Part shown: positions 33,994 through 43,657 of the stretch, piece after piece
How positions within the stretch are numbered: position 1 is the stretch's first letter
Layout of the letters: each line of letters begins with the position of its first letter
Source of the DNA: CAYFPS01 sp964345075
Lineage (GTDB): Bacteria > CAIWAD01
NCBI GenBank assembly: GCA_964345075.1
Contig: CAYFPS010000001.1
Location: 186,001 to 250,000, forward strand
DNA length: 64,000 bases
Direction: 5' to 3'
Program-made: the position numbers and the translations under genes
Notes under the pieces: generated by a model
What the model saw: only the letters and a program-made list of their open reading frames with translations
Database searches by the model: none
Told to the model about the DNA's origin: nothing

Positions 33994-35924
33994 TAGTCAA
34001 TCGGGCGCAAGGCAAGTCGCGCCCCCTCCGGGTTTTCTTCCCCACTATTCAGATCCACGGTCATGAAGCTGACCTCTTCCGGCACCGTGAACACATCACT
34101 GGACGAACGAAGGGTGGCCAATTCGGCTAGAATACCCGCAAAGATTTTCAGCCCGCCACCAGCACCCGTTACGCCCGAGCGCGAATTGAAGCGCATTGGG
34201 CGATTGTCCCGATTCCCGACCCAGCAGACGGTAACCAGATTTGGGGTAATGGCGCAGAACCATGAATCACGGTAGTCGTTGGTCGTGCCGGTCTTGCCTC
34301 CCAGCTCCCCGGGATAACCGATGGCCCCAAGCGACCGGCCCGTGCCGTAGCGAACCGCGCCCTTAAGCGCGTCTACCACCAGATAGGAGGTGACGTCATC
34401 GAGAGCCTGATGCTGATCGGGAGCCATTTCGAATACCTGCCGGCCATGGCTGTCCACAACTTTTCGCAGGGCGAAAGGCCTCGAATAGACTCCACGGTTG
34501 ACCAGTGTTGCATAGGCGGCCCCCAGCTGGAAAGGCGGAACAGGCGAGCTGCCCAGCGCCAGCGAGGGTTGAGGGTCAAGCGATACCGTGATACCGGCTT
34601 CCCGCGCCGTCTGCACAAGGCCATCTGCCCCGTCTTCCATGATCACCTGCGCCATGACGACATTCAGGCTCTTCATCAGGCCATAAGCCAGAGTAAGTTC
34701 GCCACTCTGACTCCCGTCCCAGTTCTGGGGCGTCCAGGTTCCCGGCGAAAGATCAAAGGTCCTGACCGAGTCCACCATCAGATCGAGCGGTGAGCGGCCG
34801 GCCCGTAGCGCGCTGTAATACAAAAAGGGCTTGAAGCAGCTGCCGGGCTGCCGATTCGGGCTTAGCGCACAATTGAAGGCACTTGAAGCATAGTCCCTTC
34901 CACCAACCATGGCCAGCACTTCACCGCTGGCGGGATCAAGCATAACGACCGCGCCATCCAGGCTGGTGGCATTGCCGCCAAGTCGTCCTTCAAGGTCACG
35001 GCAGACCGCGCGCGTCTGACGCTGCGCAAGATCCTGCAGCCTGAGGTCGATGGTGCTGCGAATCTCCAGTCCGCTATAGGGGATGCTGGCCGGGTCGAGG
35101 CCAAGCTCGAGATAGGCCTCCTCCACCTGGCCGAGGAGGTAATCCCGCAGATGTCCGCGCTCATCTCGCTGGGCAGGAACCAGCGTTAGCACTTTTTCGG
35201 AAAGTTCCTCCATGCGGGCCTGGCTGATCATGCCTGTGGCCATGGCGCGCCTTAGCACCCAGTTGCGTCTTGTAACACAGGCTTCGCCGCGAATTCGCGG
35301 ATGATAGCGGGTAGGGGCATTTAAAACACCGACAAGCGTGGCGGACTCCAGCAGGTTGAGCTCGGAAGCGTGCTTGCCGAAGTATTCACGGGAAGCACGC
35401 TCCACACCGAAGCAGCCGGAGCCGAAGTTTACCGTGTTACAATAGGCGGTGAGAATCTCTTCCTTGCTGTAGCGAGCTTCCATTTGCAGCGCCAGCAGCA
35501 TTTCACGCAGCTTGCGGTCCACCTTCTTTTCAAATGAAAGAAAGAGGTTCTTGGCCAGCTGCTGAGTTAGCGTACTGCCGCCGCTGCGCCTTCCTGCTGT
35601 GAGGTTGGAAATGAGAACGCGAAGCAGCGCGCGCTTGTCAATCCCGTGATGCTCCATGAAGCGCGAATCTTCCGTGGCAAGCAGACACTGAATGAACAAG
35701 GGCGAGATCTGTTGAAAAACAATGGGCTCGCTGGAGCCTGTCTCCGCAATGGTCAAGCCATTACGATCGACAATGCGCGTCTGTCCCGCGGACTCCAGCT
35801 CGCTTAACCGCTCTGGCAGACTGGGAAGCTCATCCATGATGCTGGCAACATAGACCAGCGAAAACAGCAGACCCAGTCCAACAAGGCCCGCGGCAAGGCT
35901 GCTGATAAAGCGCAGGAATCTCAT
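33990..35924 (-). CDS. Class A penicillin-binding protein (PBP1A-type)
   Basis: Bifunctional peptidoglycan synthase. After one N-terminal helix, the GT51 transglycosylase domain shows LLATEDSRFMEHHGID, GGSTLTQQLAKNLFL and KEEILTAYCNTVNFG; the transpeptidase domain shows PGSCFKPFLY (SxxK nucleophile), SLN in LMKSLNVV and KTGTTND. Length of 644 is on the short side but complete. The ATG overlaps the upstream stop by one base (TGATG). With MoxR, DUF58 and SPOR neighbours it forms an envelope-synthesis block. No GTGATACA copy falls inside. Confidence 0.95.
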   Translation of the reverse strand: MRFLRFISSLAAGLVGLGLLFSLVYVASIMDELPSLPERLSELESAGQTRIVDRNGLTIAETGSSEPIVFQQISPLFIQCLLATEDSRFMEHHGIDKRALLRVLISNLTAGRRSGGSTLTQQLAKNLFLSFEKKVDRKLREMLLALQMEARYSKEEILTAYCNTVNFGSGCFGVERASREYFGKHASELNLLESATLVGVLNAPTRYHPRIRGEACVTRRNWVLRRAMATGMISQARMEELSEKVLTLVPAQRDERGHLRDYLLGQVEEAYLELGLDPASIPYSGLEIRSTIDLRLQDLAQRQTRAVCRDLEGRLGGNATSLDGAVVMLDPASGEVLAMVGGRDYASSAFNCALSPNRQPGSCFKPFLYYSALRAGRSPLDLMVDSVRTFDLSPGTWTPQNWDGSQSGELTLAYGLMKSLNVVMAQVIMEDGADGLVQTAREAGITVSLDPQPSLALGSSPVPPFQLGAAYATLVNRGVYSRPFALRKVVDSHGRQVFEMAPDQHQALDDVTSYLVVDALKGAVRYGTGRSLGAIGYPGELGGKTGTTNDYRDSWFCAITPNLVTVCWVGNRDNRPMRFNSRSGVTGAGGGLKIFAGILAELATLRSSSDVFTVPEEVSFMTVDLNSGEENPEGARLALRPIDY

Positions 35925-36733
35925 CAGAAGCTAAACCATCGTTTTTTCGGCTCTTCCTCTACCGGCTCATTCGGCACCGGGGGTGCAGGCAGCTCCACCA
36001 ACAGGTCACGCCCCGACCCTTCGTCCAGCCGTATGTAGAGGCTGCCGCGAGAGGAACGTATCACAGATTTTACTCTTAGTGAATGATCCAGCACAAGGCG
36101 GTCAAGCAGTTGCCTTTCAACCGTGCTCACAAGCGTGTCTGTCGCGTCAGCCGCCTCTTTTTCCCACAGGGCATCGGAAACGGTCACGCTGCTATCAATC
36201 CGGGCGGCTACGTTTAGCTCGAAACGGGCAAGGGAGAGCTCCAGCATGGAGACTTCGCTTCCCGCCATGCGAGCCCCGCTCCGGTCAAGCAATTCGATCC
36301 TCAGCCTTCCCCCTTCATTTCGAAAGCGCGTCCTGGTCCAGCCGGCATCTTCTGCTGCTATCAGGCTGGCAGCCGGAAAAAGCATGTCCTGCTGCTTGCT
36401 GCCAAGCGAAGAGTAGAGCGCGAGAAAACCCGGGCGCTCCTGCTCCAGCACGGGATAGCTGTCCAGCGAGCGCATCAGAATCGGCAGGCTGGTCGCAGCA
36501 GAGGCCGCAAGCTGGCGCAGCTCAATGGCGTCCTGCAGCTCCGAGCGCTGCTGGCTTCCTTCTTCCATCAGGGCACGCCGGTCATGGGCGCGGCCCACAC
36601 CTTCGCGGCGCTCGTTGCCCAAAAGCAGCCATCGCCCCAGCAGAACCTCTGGCAGCGGCGTCAGCCAGACAATCAGCAGCACAAGCAGGATGAGCAGCTC
36701 GAAGATCCATGGCCTGTTCAGGGAGAATTTCAT
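35924..36733 (-). CDS. Single-pass membrane protein of unknown function
   Basis: The 269-residue protein has one N-terminal membrane helix (WIFELLILLVLLIVWLTPLPEVLL) and then a soluble part rich in helices (residues 55-100) and a mixed alpha/beta C-terminus ending PVEEEPKKRWFSF. No family or motif is recognised. It overlaps the DUF58 gene by four bases and the PBP1A gene by one base, so it is translated with both and may act with the peptidoglycan synthase. Confidence 0.7.
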   Translation of the reverse strand: MKFSLNRPWIFELLILLVLLIVWLTPLPEVLLGRWLLLGNERREGVGRAHDRRALMEEGSQQRSELQDAIELRQLAASAATSLPILMRSLDSYPVLEQERPGFLALYSSLGSKQQDMLFPAASLIAAEDAGWTRTRFRNEGGRLRIELLDRSGARMAGSEVSMLELSLARFELNVAARIDSSVTVSDALWEKEAADATDTLVSTVERQLLDRLVLDHSLRVKSVIRSSRGSLYIRLDEGSGRDLLVELPAPPVPNEPVEEEPKKRWFSF

Positions 36734-37620
36734 CCGGCAATTTTCTTCCGCTTGATCAGATATGCCAGCAAGGCGCGACCCAGATCGGAATCGGTTGACT
36801 GTGATACAAAATCGATTCCCTCGCTCAGGCAGCCGGAACGCAGTGCCTGCTCAAATTCAAGAAATCGCGCGTTCACATCATCGGCCACCAGCCTGGGGTC
36901 ACTGGGTAGTTCGCCGCCCTCTTCCATGTCATGAAAGACCGCAGAATCCAGGAGGGCAAAATCCCGCTCAACCGGATCCAGCACATGAAAGACAATCACC
37001 TCGTGTCCCATTCGCCTGAAGTGCCTTAAACCCCTTAAAACAGACGCTTCATCGTCCAGCAGGTCGCTGATCAAAATGATCAGGCCGCGGCGCCTTAAGC
37101 CTTCCGCCATGCGATGCATCACGGCTTCACTTCTTGTGGTGCCGCCTGTTTCCGCATTTTCCAGCGCCGCCAGAAGATGACTCAGGTGCCTGCGGGTGCT
37201 CCGCGGCGGCAGCGCGTGCTTTACTCTGTCTGCAAACAGGGCAAGACCAACAGCGTCTTTTTGTCGTGAAAGCAGGTAGGCCAGACAGGCTGCAAGCAGT
37301 TTTCCGTAATCGAGCTTGCTCCTTGTGCCGGAGGCCATAAAATCCATGCTCTGTGATACATCCAGCAGAATGTAGGCGCGAAGATTCGTCTCCTCTTCGT
37401 ACTGCTTGATGTGAAAGCGGCCACTGCGCGCATACAGGCGCCAGTCCACGTGCCTGAGGTCATCGCCCTGCGCGTAGGCGCGGTGTTCGCTGAATTCGAC
37501 ACTGAAACCGTGATAGGGCGATCGATGCAGGCCCGTGATGAAGCCCTCCACCACGCGGCGTGCTACAAGATCCAGACTACCCAGTCTGGCAATGGCTTCG
37601 CTTGTCAGCAGCGAGGGCAT
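36730..37620 (-). CDS. DUF58 domain protein
   Basis: Typical DUF58 sequence: an N-terminal FITGLHRSPYHGFSVEFSEHRAYAQGDDLRHVDWRLYAR block, then a vWA-like domain starting YILLDVSQSMDF with the DxSxS metal-site motif. DUF58 proteins are regularly encoded after MoxR ATPases and thought to act as substrate adaptors or chaperone partners. The gene follows moxR by one base. Confidence 0.88.
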   Translation of the reverse strand: MPSLLTSEAIARLGSLDLVARRVVEGFITGLHRSPYHGFSVEFSEHRAYAQGDDLRHVDWRLYARSGRFHIKQYEEETNLRAYILLDVSQSMDFMASGTRSKLDYGKLLAACLAYLLSRQKDAVGLALFADRVKHALPPRSTRRHLSHLLAALENAETGGTTRSEAVMHRMAEGLRRRGLIILISDLLDDEASVLRGLRHFRRMGHEVIVFHVLDPVERDFALLDSAVFHDMEEGGELPSDPRLVADDVNARFLEFEQALRSGCLSEGIDFVSQSTDSDLGRALLAYLIKRKKIAG

Positions 37621-37621
37621 T

Positions 37622-38611
37622 TCAGCTGATATGCTCCAGAAGCTGTGTTACAATCTGATCCGAATCAACTCCGTCGGCTTCTGCCGTAAAGCTGGGCAGA
37701 ACACGGTGGCGCAAAACGGGCAAGGCAACCGCTTTCAAGTCTGCCAGGTCGGGTGTGGGGCGTCCACCAAGAACCGCCCGGCATTTCGCTCCAAGAACCA
37801 GATACTGACCCGCGCGGGGACCCGCCCCCCAGGCTACCTGTTGTCTCACAAAGTCGGGTGCGGAACTGCCAGCTGGACGACTCAGACTTACCAGCTTGAC
37901 AGCCTGCTCGATCAGGTGATCACTTACCGGTGTTCGCCGCACCAGATCCTGTAATTCGATCACGTCCTTTTTCGACAGAACTGGACGAATGGACGAGCTG
38001 CTGCCTCCGGTTGTGGAGCGAACAATCTCGACCTCTTCTTCAAAACTTGGGTAGTCGACCTTAAGCATGAACATGAAGCGATCGAGCTGAGCCTCGGGCA
38101 GGGGATACGTTCCCTCCTGCTCGATGGGATTCTGTGTGGCCAAAACGAAGAAGGGTTCGTCAAGCTTGTGGGTCGTGCCCGACACGGTCACCGTGTGCTC
38201 CTGCATGGCCTGCAAGAGGGCGCTCTGTGTTTTCGGCGGCGTTCGGTTGATTTCATCGGCCAGCACGATGTTGGCGAAAACCGGCCCCTTGAAGAAGCGG
38301 AAGTGCCTGGAGCCGCTCGCGTCATCTTCGATGATTTCCGTGCCGGTAATATCGCCGGGCATCAGGTCCGGCGTAAACTGGACACGATTGAAGTCGAGCT
38401 CGAGGGCCTCAGCAAAACTGGAAATCAGCAAGGTCTTGGCCAGTCCGGGAACACCCACCAGCAGGCTGTGTCCGCGGCACAGGAGTGCAATCAGCAGCTG
38501 CTCCACAACTTCCCGCTGACCGACAATCCGGCGGGACAGCTGTTCTTCAATGCGCTCGCGCGCGTCCTGCAGGGCCTTGACGGCCTGCATGCCTCCTGAG
38601 GACTCAGCCAC
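37622..38611 (-). CDS. MoxR-family AAA+ ATPase
   Basis: AAA+ protein of the MoxR group: Walker A GVPGLAKT, the MoxR box LADEINRTPPKTQSALLQAMQE with Walker B, and sensor 1 in VLATQNPIEQEGTYPLPEAQLDRF. MoxR ATPases mature or insert cofactors and membrane complexes with DUF58/vWA partners. The GTG start at 38611 has AAAGGAAGAG upstream and overlaps the engB end by 8 bases. Confidence 0.92.
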   Translation of the reverse strand: MAESSGGMQAVKALQDARERIEEQLSRRIVGQREVVEQLLIALLCRGHSLLVGVPGLAKTLLISSFAEALELDFNRVQFTPDLMPGDITGTEIIEDDASGSRHFRFFKGPVFANIVLADEINRTPPKTQSALLQAMQEHTVTVSGTTHKLDEPFFVLATQNPIEQEGTYPLPEAQLDRFMFMLKVDYPSFEEEVEIVRSTTGGSSSSIRPVLSKKDVIELQDLVRRTPVSDHLIEQAVKLVSLSRPAGSSAPDFVRQQVAWGAGPRAGQYLVLGAKCRAVLGGRPTPDLADLKAVALPVLRHRVLPSFTAEADGVDSDQIVTQLLEHIS

Positions 38612-39236
38612 TTTGCTCTTCCTTTCGCATCCAGTTTCCGATGTAATTCAACAGCTCGTCGCGACCGGACCGGGTCTGGGTTGAGCTGCTGATCACCTGT
38701 AATACACCAAAGGGTTTCAGTTGGCGCTTGAAAGAGAGCACAGCAGCCTGCCTGGCTGAGCCACTCAGCTTGTCGGCCTTTGTCAGGACCACGATGGTTG
38801 GAACCATGTGAAAGGCCAGCCACTCGAGACTGCTGGCGTCCAGGCGCGACAAGCGGTGCCTAATGTCGATCAGCTGAACAATCAGCTTTCGGCGAGGTGC
38901 CAGCAAGTAGCCCTCGATCATGCGCGCCCAGTCCCGGCGCATTTCCTCCCCCGTCTTGGCAAAACCGTAGCCGGGGAGATCCACCATGTAGCAGGCGTTG
39001 TTGACGGTGAAGTAATTGATCAGGCGCGTTTTGCCCGGCTTGCCCGAAACCTTGGCAAGCGCCTTGCGGCCCAGCAGCAGGTTGATCAGGCTGGACTTGC
39101 CCACATTGGAGCGACCGACAAAAGCAATCTCGGTCAGGCCCCCTGTCGGCAGTTTCTTTGGGTCGGCCACGCTGATCAGAAACTCGGACTCCTTGATGCG
39201 GAAGCCCGGCTCCTTGTTTCCCTTTGCCTCGTTCAC
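38604..39236 (-). CDS. engB: Ribosome biogenesis GTP-binding protein EngB (YsxC/YihA)
   Basis: A TrmE-Era family GTPase for large-subunit assembly. G1 FVGRSNVGKSSLINLL, G3 DLPGYGFAK, G4 LTKADKL and the family FTVNNACYMVDLPGYG context are complete. Start is GTG 39236, overlapping the preceding stop as GTGA. 210 residues is normal length. Confidence 0.95.
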   Translation of the reverse strand: MNEAKGNKEPGFRIKESEFLISVADPKKLPTGGLTEIAFVGRSNVGKSSLINLLLGRKALAKVSGKPGKTRLINYFTVNNACYMVDLPGYGFAKTGEEMRRDWARMIEGYLLAPRRKLIVQLIDIRHRLSRLDASSLEWLAFHMVPTIVVLTKADKLSGSARQAAVLSFKRQLKPFGVLQVISSSTQTRSGRDELLNYIGNWMRKEEQSG

Positions 39237-42200
39237 GCCGCCTCCACTTCATTCAGTTCCGGTACGGCGTCAACCAGCTCCGGGTGTTTTCTTCGCGTTT
39301 CCTGAATCACATCCTGCAGCCTGTTGGGCTTGTCCCTGAGCAGGCGCAGGCGCTCGCGCAGCAGTGATACAAACCGATCTTCAAAGTGTGCTTCAAGTGA
39401 TAGTTTCCAGTCCCCTTCGGCCCTTAGGCCAAAACGATCCGTGTAGACGTGGGTGGCTACTTCCAGGGATCGCTCTGCGTGCTCGAGGCGCTGCTCGCGC
39501 TGCGCGGTTGCAGCATTTCTGGCCTGCTGCTCAAAGTGTGATACATCAATCCAGGCAACGGCGTCTTCGGCCAGCTGATAGCCCTGACGACTGGCGGGGA
39601 GCAGCTCCTTGCCTGTGAGTTCTTTAAGGCCCTTGCGCAACCTGCTGGCAACAACCTTCAAGCTGGACTCGGCAACCATTGGCTCGCCCTCGATGCGAAG
39701 CATTTCGAGGAGCTCGTCTTTTGTAACCAGAGGCCGACCCTGCCATTGCCGGTAAGCCAGACAGAAGAGCATTTCGTGAGCGACACGGGAGCTGAAGCGC
39801 GAGGCTTCAACCTCTTCGCCCATGTACCAGGCGCGTGGCCCGCCAAAGAAAAACAGCTGCAGGCCCGGTCTGGAAGCAAGCCTTGTACCACCCTCGAAAA
39901 GGGCGAGCTCCAACTGTTCATAGCGCTCTTCAAGGCTGGCCCGTTCAAGGGGGGCAAAACCCTTAAGCGCAGTGCGAATGCGACCGGCCTGTCTTGCAAA
40001 CCACTCCGAACGGTCCAGCTCTTCCTCTTCTGCTTCAAGCGAAAAGCCAACCGGTAGCCCCCTCCTGAGCCACTCGCCGAGTGAGTGGATGTAATGAGCC
40101 GCCTGTCTGGCTGAGTGCTCAAAAACGGGATCGGCCAGGCGCTGCAGACCACAGCGCTGCAAGGCGTGACGGACAAAACCCTCCAGCTGGTGATTTCTGG
40201 CGTGGCACAAGGCCTCACTCAAAAGCCCAAGGAAGGCCTGCTCGTCTCCTCTGCGCCGAGCCCTCAGGGCCAGGGCAAACAGCGCCATGTGGCGATCCAC
40301 CTTGACGGTTTCCAGCCAGCCCGCCAGCTCCTCCTCCAGCTCGTGATCCTGATGAAGAGCCGCCAGTTCCATGACGCCACAGGTCACACGCACCAGATCA
40401 TAATCACGTCGCTCCCTGGCCAGGTCAATCAAGGACCTGTAATCTGCAGCACGGCGGCGTGTCGGCTTGCCCAGCTCGGCTTCTGCGCGGGCGGCAATCA
40501 GGTCGAAGTGCATGGCATCCACACCCTGATGCCGCTGCTGAACACGGTAGATTTCCAGGACATCTTCCGCCGCTTCCAGGGCTCTGGACCAGTCTCCACC
40601 TGCGTCTGCCTGCAGATATGCCGTCATTGCGCGGGAGAAGAAGTAGGGGTGACTGAGATCAATCATGTCCGCCACACCGGCCTTGTCCAGCACCTCCAGA
40701 ATCTCGGCGGCCTCCGTCTCGCGGTAACCGCGCCAGTAAACCGAGGCAACCGTCAACAGATAGGCGCGCTCGGAAAAGGACTCCAGCCGGCTGTCAAGGC
40801 AATAGTCCTGCACGCTGGCAAGCTCAATCGCTTCGCCAATCCGGCGCTGGCTTCGCAGAATCCCCATCAGGCCGATAATGCGCTCGCGGGCCNNNNNNNN
40901 NNGTCTGCTTGCGTGACACAAAGAGGCGCAAATCCTCGCGCAGCATTTTCTCTTCTTCATCGTATCGAAGCTGAAAATGAAGGGCCCGCTCGATGTGCGT
41001 TCGCTGCTGCTGAATGCTCCTGAAAGAGGCGCGGCGTGCACTTTCGTCGGCATCTTTGGCGAAGGGTGTAAACAGTCTGGGGTTAGACATACGAATGGCA
41101 AGGGCTGCCATTTTGAAGTAAACGTGTGTCCTGGCAGCATTTCCCAGCGAAGGGTCATCCAGCGCGCGAAACCGCCCTCATAATCCTTGTTCTGGAATGT
41201 CTGAAAGTTGATGCGTATCACATTAACTAGGGACTCGATATCTGAGTCAAGCGGCAGTGTTTCAAGCTCACTCAGAATTTCCGGAACGCGCGGATCCGTA
41301 CTGGCATCAGCTCTAAGCTCGACTAACTCGTGATACAGGAGCACCGCGCGAACAGGGGCCTCCTTCTGCACCTCCTGCTGCTCCTTGACCCAGGCCAGAA
41401 CGCCACGGCCATTGTCGTTCATGCGAAGCATGTCGGGAACGATGTAACACCAGGTCTTGCGCGCCTCTGTATTGAGGGAAGCCGGATCGAAGCGCTCGAA
41501 GAGCTCGGACAAGGACTCCGAGTCGCCAATGCGGAAAAAGGCCATCGCCTGATTGGACAAATGACGACTGATTGTATCACGATCCTCCGAAAGGCCCAGA
41601 GCGCGCGTCCTGACGCGAATAGCAATGGCCTGATCGTCAAGACTGGTGCCAAGAGAGAATAGTTTGTCCTCCAGCAGCGCCAGTGCCCTGCTCCGCGCGT
41701 CCTGCTGGCTGCTTTCCAGTAACAGCATCGAGCGAAGTTCAAGAGTCAGGTCTTCGGACTCTTCACCCTGCTCGATCTGTTCGAGCAATTCACTGATAAA
41801 CTCTGCGCGCTCGCTTGATTCAAGCAGGCCGGCCGATGCCGCACGCCAGGAACTGTGAGCGAAATACCATCCCTCACGGCGCTCGCCGGTCTGATATCGC
41901 GCCAGAATGCCGGCACGCGAAAACTCTCCGGCAAGCCGGAGCAGCGCATCCGTGTTGGCGGGGTCCAGGCCCGCAAGGGGATCAAGGCTGACCGGTCCCC
42001 CTGCCAGATCCAGCCAGCAAAGCAGAAAGCGCCCGCGGGGATGCTGCCGGATCAAATGATCGATTGCCCCTCGCAGCACGCCGCCAAGCCTTCTGGCCAC
42101 ATCGAAGTAGGCGCTGTCCAGAACCCATCCGCGCATGGTAGCCCGCAGAGCACCTTCACGCCGAGAGGACCTGAGTAGTTGGGCGGCAAGAAAGGGATGG

Positions 42201-42910
42201 CCATTGGAAGCGCGCCAGAGCAGCCCGGGAAGCTCCGGCAGGCTGGCAATAACTGAATCATCCAGCTCTTGTGATACAAGCTCGGCAAGCCCAGCATGAT
42301 CAAGCGGCAAAACCTGAAAGCGCTGGCTGTCCGGATGAAGCGATACCAGAGTCTTCCAGCGATCGCCAAGTCCGGGATCTTCCGTCATTGAGTGGACAAC
42401 AACCGTTACCAGCGGCAGGGAAAGGGCTTCCGGGTGATTCGTCAATTCAATCAGAAGCGATACGCCCGGCTGATCAAGCAGATGAACATCATCAACGCAA
42501 AAGAGAATCGGCTGGCGGCGTCCCAGCTCCTTGAACAGGGCCAGAAGCGCCTCGACAGCAAATTCAAAGCCCACATCGCCCTTGCCTTGAGGATTGCGTA
42601 CCAGCTCGAAGTAGTCGGCAAGCGCGGGGAGCGCGGCAATCTGCGCCATGTCGTCGGGTGTCAGGCGCGTTTCAAGAGCAAGTTGTACACGGTGCAGCAG
42701 GGAGACATGGCGTGATTCAGTGTCAACCGAACCTCCACCAACCTGCAAGACGAGATGGTCCTCTTCCAGGGTATCACAGAAGGTGTTCACCAGCAGCGTC
42801 TTGCCGATGCCACTGATGCCTTTAATCTCCATCAACCTTCGACCATCCTTGCGGACGGCTTCAGTCAGCTGATGCAGATCCCGCGACCTGCCTGGAAGCC
42901 TGACGGTCAT
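39233..42910 (-). CDS. STAND-type AAA ATPase transcriptional regulator with C-terminal winged helix and BTAD (frame broken beside an N gap)
   Basis: The N-terminus is a P-loop ATPase (GISGIGKTLL; Walker B ILFCVDDVHLLD) of the AAA-16/STAND kind. A long TPR-like helical region follows. Near the C-terminus an OmpR-like winged helix (LQLFFFGGPRAWYMGEEVEASRF ... SSLKVVASRLRKGL) and a bacterial activation domain-like helical segment close the protein. The frame is not intact: downstream of about 41165 the reading frame gives nonsense, while the neighbouring frame gives ALDDPSLGNAARTHVYFK and a good helical repeat as far as the N gap at 40893-40902. Its position just upstream of engB, moxR and PBP1A suggests it could regulate envelope genes; that is inference. 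Confidence 0.72.
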   Translation of the reverse strand: MTVRLPGRSRDLHQLTEAVRKDGRRLMEIKGISGIGKTLLVNTFCDTLEEDHLVLQVGGGSVDTESRHVSLLHRVQLALETRLTPDDMAQIAALPALADYFELVRNPQGKGDVGFEFAVEALLALFKELGRRQPILFCVDDVHLLDQPGVSLLIELTNHPEALSLPLVTVVVHSMTEDPGLGDRWKTLVSLHPDSQRFQVLPLDHAGLAELVSQELDDSVIASLPELPGLLWRASNGHPFLAAQLLRSSRREGALRATMRGWVLDSAYFDVARRLGGVLRGAIDHLIRQHPRGRFLLCWLDLAGGPVSLDPLAGLDPANTDALLRLAGEFSRAGILARYQTGERREGWYFAHSSWRAASAGLLESSERAEFISELLEQIEQGEESEDLTLELRSMLLLESSQQDARSRALALLEDKLFSLGTSLDDQAIAIRVRTRALGLSEDRDTISRHLSNQAMAFFRIGDSESLSELFERFDPASLNTEARKTWCYIVPDMLRMNDNGRGVLAWVKEQQEVQKEAPVRAVLLYHELVELRADASTDPRVPEILSELETLPLDSDIESLVNVIRINFQTFQNKDYEGGFARWMTLRWEMLPGHTFTSKWQPLPFVCLTPDCLHPSPKMPTKVHAAPLSGAFSSSERTSSGPFIFSFDTMKKRKCCARICASLCHASRXXXXARERIIGLMGILRSQRRIGEAIELASVQDYCLDSRLESFSERAYLLTVASVYWRGYRETEAAEILEVLDKAGVADMIDLSHPYFFSRAMTAYLQADAGGDWSRALEAAEDVLEIYRVQQRHQGVDAMHFDLIAARAEAELGKPTRRRAADYRSLIDLARERRDYDLVRVTCGVMELAALHQDHELEEELAGWLETVKVDRHMALFALALRARRRGDEQAFLGLLSEALCHARNHQLEGFVRHALQRCGLQRLADPVFEHSARQAAHYIHSLGEWLRRGLPVGFSLEAEEEELDRSEWFARQAGRIRTALKGFAPLERASLEERYEQLELALFEGGTRLASRPGLQLFFFGGPRAWYMGEEVEASRFSSRVAHEMLFCLAYRQWQGRPLVTKDELLEMLRIEGEPMVAESSLKVVASRLRKGLKELTGKELLPASRQGYQLAEDAVAWIDVSHFEQQARNAATAQREQRLEHAERSLEVATHVYTDRFGLRAEGDWKLSLEAHFEDRFVSLLRERLRLLRDKPNRLQDVIQETRRKHPELVDAVPELNEVEAA
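40893..40902. other. Scaffold gap of 10 Ns
   Basis: Ten unknown bases inside the STAND regulator gene. The real length of missing sequence is unknown, so the reading frame across it cannot be inferred. Confidence 0.99.
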
Positions 42911-43647
42911 CCGGTCTGCCTGGCTACCGCCTCGGCCGCCTTGCGCGCAGCGTCTGCATCACCCAGATAGCGACTGGCAATCGGATTCAGGTTTTCGTCC
43001 AGTTCATAGAGCAGCGGAATGCCGGTGGGGATGTTCAGCTCGACGATTTCTTCGTCGCTGATGCCGTCAAGGTGCTTGACCAGTGCACGCAGACTGTTGC
43101 CATGCGCCGCGATGATCACGCGCTTGCCCGAGCGAATTGCCGGAGCAATTTCCTCGTTCCACAATGGCAGAAAGCGGTCGATCGTAAGTTTGAGCGACTC
43201 GGCGTCGGGCAGCTGTTCGGCACTCAGCCCCTGATAACGCGGGTCATGGCAGGCGTGCCGCTCGTCATCGCGATCAAGTGGCGGAGGTGGTGTGTCAAAA
43301 CTCCTTCGCCAGACCAGCACCTGCTCGGCGCCGTGCTTTTCAACCGTTTCCTTCTTGTTGAGCCCCTGCAGCGCGCCATAGTGTCGCTCGTTCAAGCGCC
43401 AGCTGCGTATCACAGGGATCCACATCAGGTCCATCTGGTCCAGCGTGATCCAAAGCGTGCGAATGGCCCGCTTGAGCACACTGGTATAGGCGACGTCAAA
43501 GACGAAGCCCTCTTCCTTTAGCAGCTTGCCGGCGGCTGTGGCCTCTTCCAGCCCCTGAGCAGAAAGATCCACGTCCTTCCAGCCGGTAAAGCGGTTTTCC
43601 AGATTCCATTCACTCTGCCCATGTCGAAGCAGAACCAGCTTGTACAC
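42907..43647 (-). CDS. gpmA: 2,3-bisphosphoglycerate-dependent phosphoglycerate mutase
   Basis: Glycolytic mutase of the histidine phosphatase superfamily. The catalytic LVLLRHGQSEWN motif is at the N-terminus, NRFTGWKDVDLS, the ERHYGALQGLNK loop, WRRSFDTPPPP and the second histidine in IIAAHGNSLRALVKHL are all present. GTG 43647 is chosen because AAGGAG lies seven bases upstream; the frame open to 43674 includes that ribosome site. The stop overlaps the regulator's ATG (ATGA). Confidence 0.96.
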   Translation of the reverse strand: MYKLVLLRHGQSEWNLENRFTGWKDVDLSAQGLEEATAAGKLLKEEGFVFDVAYTSVLKRAIRTLWITLDQMDLMWIPVIRSWRLNERHYGALQGLNKKETVEKHGAEQVLVWRRSFDTPPPPLDRDDERHACHDPRYQGLSAEQLPDAESLKLTIDRFLPLWNEEIAPAIRSGKRVIIAAHGNSLRALVKHLDGISDEEIVELNIPTGIPLLYELDENLNPIASRYLGDADAARKAAEAVARQTG

Positions 43648-43657
43648 GTTCGACTCC

